From Ailurus styani (lineage: Eukaryota > Chordata > Mammalia > Carnivora > Ailuridae), in assembly GCA_002007465.1 (NCBI GenBank), contig LNAC01000003.1:11333142-11397141 (forward strand): a stretch of 64,000 nt of DNA, in the 5' to 3' direction. Of the stretch, positions 55,295 through 64,000 are shown piece after piece (position 1 is the first letter of the stretch; each line of letters opens with the position of its first letter). Both the position numbers and the translations under genes were made by a program. The notes beneath the pieces are model-generated. The model made no database searches, was not told the origin of the DNA, and was given only the letters and a program-made list of their open reading frames with translations.

Positions 55295-57800
55295 GTCTAA
55301 GAAGATTCAAATAAATAAAATCAGAAATTAAAGAGGAGACATTATAGCTGATAACACAGAAATACTGAGGACCATGAGATTACTATGAACAATTATACAT
55401 CCACAAATTGGACAACCTAGAAGAAATGGTAAATTCCTAGAAACATATAACCTACCAAGACTAGATCATGAAGAAATAGAAAATCTAAATAGACTAATTA
55501 CTAGTAAGGCTATTGAATCAGTAATCAAAAATGTTCCAGCAAAGAAAAGTCTAGGACCAGATGGCTTTACTGGTCAATTTCACCAATTTTACCAAACGTT
55601 TAATGAGGAATTAATGCCAGTTTTTCCTCAAAACTTTCCAAAAGATAGAAGAAACACTTCCAAAGTCATTTTATGAACTATCAGAAAGAGATATTAAAAC
55701 AATCCCATATACATAAAGTAGCATCAAAAGGAATGTTTAGAAATATGTTTAGAAATAAATTTAATCGGGTGCCTGGGTGGCTCAGTCAGTTAAGTAGCTG
55801 CCTTCGGCTCAGCATCCTGGGATCAAGTCCCACATTGGGCTCTCTGCTCAGCAGAGAGCCTGCTTCTCCCTCTCCCTCTGCCTAGTTGTACTTTCTCTCT
55901 CTCTCTGTCAAATAAGTAAATAAAATCTTAAAAAAAAAAGGAAATTTAATCAAAAAGGTGAAAGATCTGTACACTGGAAATCTATAACACATTAATGAAA
56001 AAAATTGAAGAAGACACAAATACATGTAAAGATATTCCATGTTCATAAATTGGAAGAATTGATATTGTTAAAATATCCCTACTACCCAATACAACCTGCA
56101 GATTCAATGTAAACCCTATCAAAGTTGCACTGGCATTTTCTTTTCAGATATAGAAAAAACAATCCTAAAACTTGTAGGGACCCATAAAAGATCCCAAATA
56201 GCCAAAGATATCTTGAAAAAAAGAAACAAAGCTAGAGGCATCAGGCTTCCTGATCTCAAACTATCTATTTCAAGCTATAGTAATCAAAACAGAATGGCAT
56301 CAAAACAGACAAAAAGACTAATAAAACAGAAAAGAGTCCTGAAGGAAATCCGTATATGGTCAATCAATTTATGAGAAAGAAACCAAGAATGCGTAATGAG
56401 GAAAAGACAGTCTTCTTCAATAATGGTGTTGGGAAAGTGGATAATCACATGCACAATAATGAAACTGGACCCCTATCTTACAAGATACCCAAAAATCAAC
56501 TCAAAATGAATCAAAGCCTTTAACATAAGGCCTGAAACCATCAAACTCCTAGGAAAAAAACATGGGCGGTAAGCTTTCTACATTGTTCTTGGTAATGATT
56601 TTTTGCACTTGATACCAAAAGCAAAGTCCAAAAAGCAAAACAAAATAAAAAAATTAACAAACAGGTCTATATCAAACCGAAAAACTTCTGCACAAGAAAG
56701 AAAAATCATAAGAAAATTAAAAGACAACCTGTGGAATGGGGAAAATAATATTTTAAACCACATATGTGAAAAGCAGCTAAAATCCAAAACATACAAGAAA
56801 CTCCTACAACATAATAACAAAAAAAAAATTAAAAATGGGCAAAGGACTTAATTAGACATTTTTTCAGAGAATAAATACAAATGGCCAATACATACATAAA
56901 AGGGTGCTCAATATCATCAATCATTAGGGAAAAACAAATCAAAACCAAAATTAGATAGCATCTTACTCCTGTTAAGATGGCTATCATCAAAAAGACAAGA
57001 GGAAAGAAATGTTAGGAAGAAAGTGGAGAAAGGGATTCTTTGCACATTCTTGGTGGGAATGTAATTGGCACAGCCACTATGGAAAATGATATGGAAGTTC
57101 CACAAAAAAATTAAAAATAGAACTACTATATAATTCAAAGACCCACTTCTGGTGATGTATCCAAAAGAAACAAAATCACTATCTCAGAGTCATAGCTATA
57201 CTCCCATATTCACTGCAGCACTACTCATAATAGCCAAGGCGTGGAAACAACGTAAGTATTTATCAATGGATGGATGGATCTAGAATTTTTATATATATAA
57301 TATTGTTCAACCTTAAAAAAAAAAAAGGAAACTCTGCCTTTTGCAACAACATGGATGACGCTGAAGGACATTATGCTAAGTGAAATAAGCCAGACAAAGA
57401 CAAGCATTATGTGGTATCACTTATATATGGAATCTAAAAAAGAAAAAAAAAGTGAAATGCATAGAAATAGTATAATGGTAGCTGTCATGGGGCTAGGGTG
57501 TGGGGGGAAATAGTGAGAGGGTGCTAAAAGGGTGCAAATTTCCGTCAGAAGATGAGTAACTTCCGAGTATCTAATGTACAAGAGGTGACTATAGTTGACA
57601 ATAACATATTTTATAATAGAAATTTGCCAAGAGATTACAACTTAAAGGTTCTCATCCAATAAATAAATAAATACGCGAGGTGATGGATGTGTTAATTAAC
57701 GCCATGGTAGAAATCCTTTCATGGTGTATAACAAATCCTCATGTACACTTTAAATATCTTACAATTTTGTTTGTCAATCATACCTCAATAAAGATTTTAA
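55295..57800 (+). mobile_element. L1 fragment (ORF2 plus 3' end) with internal deletion and SINE insertion, sense
   Basis: It starts within ORF2 ('caaattggacaacctagaag', 'aaaagtctaggaccagatgg'). It jumps at about 55672 from the 'cattttatga' region straight to 'tgaactatcagaaagag', which lies well downstream in L1. It then runs through 'gtacactggaaatctataac', 'ggtgggaatgtaattggcac' and 'ggaatctaaaaaagaaaaaa' to a 3' end near 57800. The reverse transcriptase core is therefore missing. Many frame breaks show it is dead. Confidence 0.9.
55767..55941 (+). mobile_element. Carnivore SINE, sense, inside L1
   Basis: Head 'gggtgcctgggtggctcagt', a short internal deletion after 'ccttcggctcag', and the tail 'aagtaaataaaatcttaaaa'. 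The duplication 'aaatttaatc' stands at 55757-55766 and 55942-55951. It is younger than the L1 it interrupts. Confidence 0.96.
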
Positions 57801-57855
57801 AAAAGAGGCAGAACGACCAGGGTACAGGTCACAGATTAATTTTTTCAACTGGAAA

Positions 57856-57907
57856 TAGTGACCTCTATTCTTAGTGACCTCTATTATAGTTCTTAGTGAC
57901 CTCTATT
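57856..57907. repeat. Three spaced copies of a 14-base motif
   Basis: 'tagtgacctctatt' occurs at 57856-57869, 57872-57885 and 57894-57907 with spacers of 2 and 8 bases. It looks like a small local tandem duplication. Confidence 0.9.
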
Positions 57908-58127
57908 GTAAGTCCAGGGCAAAAGTTCAGGAGTACAAGGAAGGGAAGGATACCACCCCACGATGTAATGCAGTGATTTCCCAGTATACTCCTAAGTGTA
58001 CACCGTTAAGAGAAAGTATCCCGAACCGGTCTTACCCTATCCTTGTAAACACTGCTGGGAGAGGTATAATTACCGACCGGACTCCCCTTTGTACTTTAAA
58101 TAACCACAGATAGTTTGGATGTTCCAT
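57908..58127. other. Unique sequence
   Basis: This segment is less AT-rich and keeps several CG dinucleotides ('accgaccggactcccc'), but shows no gene. The frame at 57874-58113 is featureless. Confidence 0.45.
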
Positions 58128-58343
58128 CAGGGATTGGCAAACTGTAGCCCTTGGACCCATGAGCTTATTGTCTGTTGTTACAAGTAAAATTTTACTGGAA
58201 TACAGTCATGGCCATTCATTTCTTATTGCCTAGGGTTGCTTTTGTTCTGTAAGCATACTCCAGTAGTTGAGACAGATCTTATGGCTCCCAAAATTGAAAA
58301 TATTTACTATCTGGCCAGTTTCAGAAAGAGTTTGCGTACCCTT
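58128..58343 (+). mobile_element. hAT-type element ('ggcaaact' family), sense
   Basis: Starts 'cagggattggcaaactgtag' and continues 'gtaaaattttactggaatac', 'agtcatggccattcatttct', 'gagacagatcttatggctcc' and 'gaaaatatttactatctggc'. It ends 'gagtttgcgtacccttg', so the two ends are inverted repeats with changes. It is the second copy of the family seen at 45654-45873, and better preserved. Confidence 0.8.
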
Positions 58344-58735
58344 GCTTTAAGGTGCCGTAGGAGGGCAAGGCTTGTGGCACCAGGGGAGGGAAGTAGTGCT
58401 AAGGGTGTTGAGAGACGGCAGCTTCGATGTGTGGCTGTGGTTGTAATTGTGGCTGTAGTGATTGTAGTTAAAAAATGGGAACGGAGAAGTGATTTCAGGG
58501 AATTCTGAGTGGGTCTATTGTCAGAGTGGAGGCCAATTCTTCTGTTATTTGCTTGTGGCAGAAAATTATTTCTTGACTTACTTTCTTTAATAAAGCCTTA
58601 TTTTGTGGCAACATGCTTACAATGCTGGTGTCATCTGAAAGATTTTATTTGCTATCCAGATGGAAATCTGAGCCAAGACGAAGGAGACCTTCTTAAAAGG
58701 TAGCCCGTCTCAGATTGTATTCTCTTTAAAATATC

Positions 58736-58770
58736 ATGTGTGTATGGGTGTGTGTATGTGTGTGTGTTTT
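58736..58770. repeat. Short interrupted (GT)n tract
   Basis: TGTG units broken by 'tatgggtg' and 'tatg'. Short and imperfect. Confidence 0.85.
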
Positions 58771-60193
58771 TAAAGTGATTTCTCAGACACTGTCCCAATG
58801 GTACATATATAATATTTGGATCTGGATGGAAGTGTGTAATTTATTGCAAGGTAGATGTTGCCTGACCATATGTAGGGGCACTGTGTTATATGTATTCCTT
58901 AGCCCGGAAAATCCTGAAGGACCAAATACCACCATTCTGTCCACTTCAAAGTTCCTCTGAGTTCTTACCGTTCAGATTACGGTGGTGGCTAAATCCCCCT
59001 TTCCATTTGCTTGTCCTTTGTCTGTTTTCAGTCCTCCTGGCTTTGTAATTACTCATTCTCTCTCATTCATCACGGCCTTTCCTGGTCCTGACTACACTAT
59101 CTCCCCATTTTTGTCATGGTGCACTGGTACATTACAAATACAATTAAACCTCTTATGATACTGCAGCTTTTGGCCAACACATCCCAGCTTCAAGGTTGAA
59201 AGATTTCTGATATTACCTCTGATATCACTTCTTTCCCATTTATCGGCAGTGTCCGGACTAACGCAGTAGTGGTGCATTAATTAAAGGAAGCATCTAGTAA
59301 TACTGCTGTTTTTGCCAGTCTGACACTGAATTGGGAGCCTGATGCCTGCTCATGTTTTAAGAACCATTTATCACCCATGTCATCCCAAAGCAGCCAGCTG
59401 TCTGAGCCAAGCCTCATTTGCATTTCATCAACCGCAGGCTCTCTTTCCCCATTTCATTCTCAAGTCTTTGTACTGCAGTTCCAATTTTTTTTTTAAAGCA
59501 CATTTTTCAAAGAAGGAGCTTAGCTAAAATTAGTATGCTACGTAGAAAGATGATTTGAATACCAGACACAAGTCTCCACACTGATTGTGGCCAAAATAAG
59601 TAACAGAGACTGTGTATTGGATTTGCTCTTTCTCTTGGGGAGGTGGGATGAGTCGTAAGGACTACCCCACTCCCCGACATTACCATGTGAATCTCATCAA
59701 TATTCATATTCGATAGCAAACATAAAGATTCAATTTCATTTCTGATTATGGAAACAATTTTTACAGTAACAAATGAAATGCATTTGATCCAATTTCATCC
59801 TTCATTTTATATGTGTTCCACTGTTCTCATCACTTTCTCCAATCGTACGTTGTAGAACCTTTTTTCTACTCACCAAAGCTTTTTAAAGATATATCTTCAC
59901 AACGGCTCAAAATTTCCCAAACTGGAGAAAATCAACTTATGAAACTGCATTTGGCAACCATTTGGTAATAAGTTTTGTGCTTGTCTTCATAATTCCAAAA
60001 CCTGTGTAATTAATACGTACATTTTCCTTTTTTATATATAAGACTTTGACATATTCTCTTCTGTTTATCCACTTTTAATACCTCTTGAGAAAATTTAGGT
60101 GTTTTTTTTTTTTTTTACCTTTCAAGGCAAAATAATACTTCCCCTCTCCTTGAATCATTTCATAATAAATATCTTTTCATTAAGTTTATACTG

Positions 60194-60218
60194 AGTGTGT
60201 TTATGTATGTGTGTGCGT

Positions 60219-60272
<54 letters not shown>

Positions 60273-60287
60273 AGAGAGAGAGAGATT
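60194..60287. repeat. Compound (GT)n/(GA)n microsatellite
   Basis: GTGT with 'gtgcgt' variants becomes about 20 pure GT units and switches to (GA)n near 60273. It is a likely length-variable locus. Confidence 0.96.
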
Positions 60288-61340
60288 ATGTTAACTCACT
60301 GTGCATAGACTTGCCCATTCTCAATGTTTTGCCTGAACCGAATCTCTGGCGATCATCTTAAGGGGTAATCATACCCTTTTATGTTCTTGCTCTTAACCCA
60401 GATGGTCAACAACAGTGGACACCTGTCTCTCACTGAGACCATATGATAAAGGTCATTTAACAGCCTTTCCCGGTAATGCTCTGTAGTCCCTGCGGGTTTG
60501 GTTTCAGATGCCATTCAGTGGCCTAGAAACTTGAAAGCTCTGTATCCATAACTAATCCTTTGGGATTTTTAGTCCTTAATAGGTAACTATTTCAACAAGT
60601 TTCTCTCTGAAAAGAAGTGGTCTTTTGGAATTCCTATTAAATCAGATAGGAAAATAAAAACTTTGTAGGTATTAATTTTAGTTTACATCCAAAGCGCATT
60701 TTAAAATTAATATTGTTTAAACTTTAGTCAGTCACACATTCCACTTAGAGCAAGAGAACAAATACTCTTTAATAAACTGTGTAATAGGCTCTAATTTGAT
60801 TTTAGGATAAGTGTTTGTGATTTATTAGGATATATTTGATAATCTTTCAATCTGTTCTCAAAACACCTTGAATTTTTAAAGCAGCAAAATGTGTTAAAGT
60901 AGGGAAAATTTTGTTCTAGAATCTTTTCTAATTTAACCAGAATCCTATAATTTATTACATAAACAATATGAGTTTATTTTCCACTGACTTGAAAATTCCA
61001 TGTTGATAACACTGAACTGACATTTATCATTTAAATAGTAAACTGGTTTTCTGTAGCTTATGTGTTGCCATATATTCAAAGATTCATAAAAGAGACATTT
61101 ATTCCTCTACATTTTTTTCCTATCTTCTAATGCTTTTATTTTCTACCTATTTCCCTTCAGATTTATGAACTAAGACCTTAATGCTTGAAGTTGAAGCTTT
61201 CTCCCTTGGCTTTCACACTTGTAAATCTTTTTACGTTATAACACTTCCTGCCATATCCAAGGATATTAAAATGGTTCACATTTGTGTAGATGGATTGTTT
61301 CATTAATAACATTTTTGTAAACACTTTTCTTTTGACTACT

Positions 61341-61520
61341 TTAATTTGCTTTTGTATTTTTTCAGGATCCTTGCTATATCATGGATTTTGAGACATGGAA
61401 TAAAGCCTTCCGACATCCAGAAGAATGGATTTAATGAAACCAGTTTTTTCCACTTCTAAGTAGATTATTATGTCCCTCTTTAGCAAAAATAGAATAAAAG
61501 TGTAAAGGAAGATGTCTATT
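61341..61520 (+). other. Possible 3' terminal exon (splice acceptor, stop codons, AATAAA)
   Basis: A pyrimidine-rich tract ('ttgcttttgtattttttcag') ends in AG at 61364-61365. From 61366 one frame reads 22 codons to TAA at 61432-61434 (including 'MDFETWNKAFRHPEEWI'). A second frame is open to TAA at 61457-61459 (including 'GIKPSDIQKNGFNETSFF'). AATAAA lies at 61493-61498, followed by GT-rich sequence. The arrangement is what a short last exon looks like, but two open frames in AT-rich DNA mean coding is not shown. I do not recognise either peptide. Confidence 0.25.
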
Positions 61521-61919
61521 TGTGGTCCAGTGGATTGTTTTAAAAACTAACTGAGTATGTATATGGAGTCATTTTTTTCAGATAAATTTTTGTTTTAGAA
61601 TTATTTTGGAATGACAGAAAAGTTAGAAATATAGCATAAAAACACCCATTTACCCCATACCCAGTTTCCTCTCTTGTAAACTGACATTTAATAGGCTAAC
61701 TTTGCCCCACTACGGAATCAATATTGATATATTATAATGACTTAAGTCTGTACTTTATTGAAACAGATTTCTTAGTTGTTTTTTTGTTTGTTTGTTAGTT
61801 TGTTTTACCAAATGTCACAGGACCATTCAATAAGAGAAACATTTTTTGGTGTATATGTATAGGTTGACCATCTCCAAGAAAGGAGGGTGGGTGGTGGATA
61901 AGAGTCTCTGGGCTGGAAT
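61521..61919. other. Unique AT-rich sequence
   Basis: No gene or repeat recognised. A GTTT-repeat stretch lies near 61780-61803. Confidence 0.5.
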
Positions 61920-62130
61920 TTTGAAGTTCACAGTTCTCACCTAAATTCATTAGCCATGTGATTGTAGTCAAGATACTCTGTCTCTCTGTCTTAATCCCTT
62001 TATGTAAATGTGAGTAAAACAATAATGCCTCTCTCCCAGAGTGGTGTTGAGCGTTCAGTTAAATGTCGCTGGTAAAGTTCTTAATGCAGCATCTGGAACA
62101 TACTAAGTTCTCAATAAGTGTACTCAATAA
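61920..62130 (+). mobile_element. MIR SINE, sense
   Basis: 'attagccatgtgattgtagt', 'caagatactctgtctctctg', 'gttcttaatgcagcatctgg', 'aacatactaagttctcaata' and 'caataaatgttggctatttt' follow the sense MIR core and 3' end. The minus-strand frames here are incidental. Confidence 0.85.
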
Positions 62131-63454
62131 ATGTTGGCTATTTTTCACTATATTGCTTAATCTGAAGGCTGTGGAAATCTGAGAGTTCAGAATGACAGAA
62201 TGTTTGTGTTGCTTTAGACTGATCAGTATCTTCCCACAACGAATATTCACCTCATTTTCAGGTAGAGGTCACCAGAGGAGATACTTGATCTACGGAATGG
62301 CCCAGCAGGTATCCAGCAGTGAAAACTAAATTAGAAAGGGAAAATCCTGTTCTAGCTGGTTTGGCTATAATTGTGGCTGAGTTTTTCACTTTTAGTAAAA
62401 TAATAGTGATGTTTTGATCATTAAGGTTTTACTATTTTCAAAACATCTAGGGATTGTTGTGAAACAGGGAAACTAAAGAGACCCTATGAAAAGCTGCTTT
62501 ATTCCCTCCTTTTCCTGCTTCCATTCTTGCTAGGACCCAACTCCCACCTTCTACGCACACGAAATAGAAGAGTAATGTATATCCTTGTAAAGGCCACGGA
62601 TTTAATGATTTCTTTGGAGTCTTCCAGCACAATATAGAGCATTTAGGAAGTGAGCAGATGGGGTCATCCTGAATGTTTTCTAAGACCAAGGACTCATCAA
62701 GACCCCCTGGCTCCAGGGTGTAGGTGACTTACAGAGGACATCTAAACACTCGTCTTTGTTCCTAGATTACTAACAAGACATATGCATTGGACCACCTGTA
62801 GACCCCTAAGCAAAGACAAGACTTCCTTTCCTCTCCCCACCACTTCCGATCCCCACCTTTCCTTCCCCTACCCTCCTTCCCCCTCCTCTTTTTTGCTGTC
62901 TCTCAGATACTCTGTATCTACACTCTCTCTAGGCCTTCAATAAATTCTATCCTTATTTCCTCTTGGCGCAAGTTTCATTTCCATCCTATGCAAAGCCAAG
63001 GACACTCTTGGCTGATCCTGTGGAACCCCCTCTGGGTCTTCGGAACGATCCAGTCTGCATCAGTTGCAGAAATGAATGTTAAAATTTCTGACAAAATGTG
63101 GAAAGATTTTTTTCCCCAGTAAAGACTGTAAGAGTGGTTATTTTTTGCCTTATGCATAGAGGAAAGTTTGTTCCGGACATTCCCAAAAATCTATTATGAA
63201 TGAACAAGTCGTTAAATTTCCTATTGTCCTCATATTTGTACCGTAGAGACTTAGGAAAAGATTTGCTTAAAAAACAAACAAACAAACAACTACCTTTGTT
63301 TGAGGAAATAAGAGAAAAAAGGAAATAAAAAGAACCAAAACAGGAGTTATAACTGGTAGTTTTGACAATGGCATCAGATTGAAGGATGCAAATATAGATT
63401 AATTTTAATTCAACAAAAATCAAAGAACAGTTTTATAGTTATAGCAATAAGTCA
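62131..63454. other. Unique sequence, no gene seen
   Basis: No supportable gene. The longest minus-strand frame (63079-63423) is AT-rich with no recognisable domain. A cytosine/thymine-rich stretch lies at about 62820-62895. Confidence 0.5.
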
Positions 63455-63470
63455 AAAAAAATTGTGTGTG

Positions 63471-63671
63471 GGGCGCCTGGGTGGCTCAGTCGTTAAGCGT
63501 CTGCCCTCGGCTTGGGTCATGATCCCAGGGTCCCGGGATTGAGCTCCACATCGGGCTCCCTGCTCTGCTGGAAGCCTGCTTCTCCCTCTCTCGCCTCCCC
63601 TGCCTATATGTCCCTCTCTCACTGTGTTTCTCGCTGTCAAATAAATAAACAGAATCTTAAAAAAAAAAAAA
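63471..63671 (+). mobile_element. Young carnivore SINE, sense
   Basis: Head 'ggggcgcctgggtggctcag', B-box-like 'gggattgagctccac' and tail 'aaataaataaacagaatctt' with an A-run. 'aaaaaaattgtgtgtg' before it is nearly repeated after the tail as 'aaaaaaatggtgtgtg'. Short frames on both strands are SINE-derived. Confidence 0.97.
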
Positions 63672-63687
63672 ATGGTGTGTGCATTGT

Positions 63688-64000
63688 AGGGAGGGAATTA
63701 GGCAAGGATTCTGAAGCCATTCAGACATTTTTCCAACAGCAACACTTTACAAATTGTGCGTTGGGAATAAAGATTTATAAATTAAGAAGCCCAGTATATA
63801 GTCTACCTTAGGATAAATGCTGCTATGTGCACATTGATGGCAGTTTGAGCATGGCTTTGTGCCTTGTCAGTCATCACATAGGTGATAGAAATAAGAATGT
63901 GCATGAGGCATTGTGCTAATGATAAAACTACCTGTAAGAGCAAAAGAAAGGCCATTATTTTTAAGTAAAACCTAATGTAATCAAACATTGGATGGGCTTA
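63688..64000. other. Unique sequence to the window edge
   Basis: No gene or recognisable repeat. The small minus-strand frame at 63803-63988 has no features. Confidence 0.5.

Larger units (their letters stand above)
58344..61340. other. Repeat-poor unique island, no gene proven
   Basis: Nearly 3 kb without recognisable transposons. It holds two GT tracts and a T-run near 60102. Frames at 58236-58508, 58509-58703, 59092-59277 and 59507-59719 lack recognisable domains. The near-absence of SINE and LINE insertions contrasts with the rest of the window. Confidence 0.5.

Noticed and set aside
58236..58508. 90-residue frame with valine-rich end
   Set aside because: It starts inside a hAT transposon and its end is a locally repetitive GTGGCTGTG-type stretch.
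63079..63423. 114-residue minus-strand frame
   Set aside because: AT-rich sequence with no recognisable protein family, splice context or start context. Length alone is expected by chance in such DNA.

Overview
The window is AT-rich mammalian genomic DNA with no supportable protein-coding gene. No open frame looks like a conserved protein. The longest ones fall in repeats, microsatellites or assembly gaps. The source is almost certainly a caniform carnivore and probably a mustelid. About two dozen copies of the tRNA-Lys-derived carnivore SINE (CAN-SINE/SINEC) are present, and many carry the 3' wording 'ctgcctacttgtgatctct' followed by a TCAAATAAATAAATAAAATCTT tail. A carnivore-type L1 3' end lies at about 20.05-20.87 kb. 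The species call rests on remembered repeat types, not on a search.

Layout. 0-10 kb: mostly unique sequence, with L2 fragments, a GAAA/GGAA tract, three SINEs and two antisense LTR-type repeats at 7.8-9.1 kb. 10-20 kb: an L1 3' end, a MIR, a SINE with an internal N, an antisense LTR at 13.6-14.4 kb, a 28-bp tandem duplication, an old L1 fragment and a long unique stretch. 20-30 kb: a carnivore L1 3' end, two SINEs inserted one after the other at one target, a HAL1/L1-like fragment, a complete small hAT element with its 8-bp target duplication, a solo ERV1-type LTR with a 4-bp duplication, an ancient CR1/L3 fragment and a MER5-type element. 30-38 kb: SINEs and an antisense MaLR (MLT1-type) provirus remnant broken up by three SINEs. 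38-45.5 kb: many single N bases, each flanked by near-identical copies that look like unmerged haplotypes, plus a Tigger element and a nested L1M/MLT1/SINE block. 45-55 kb: a hAT copy, a sense MaLR internal region with its 3' LTR, a tight SINE cluster and MIRs. 55-64 kb: a 2.5-kb L1 with its reverse transcriptase core deleted, a second copy of the same hAT family, a repeat-poor island at 58.3-61.8 kb holding a possible 3' terminal exon, and a final SINE.

No genes can be described as working together. The window reads as intergenic or deep intronic DNA whose history is repeat insertion. The most useful observations are the allele-like duplications at single N bases (including a probable SINE presence/absence polymorphism at 32.5-32.9 kb), the reuse of one SINE target, the nested insertion chronology, and two unproven exon candidates. 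I did not find an undescribed functional system.
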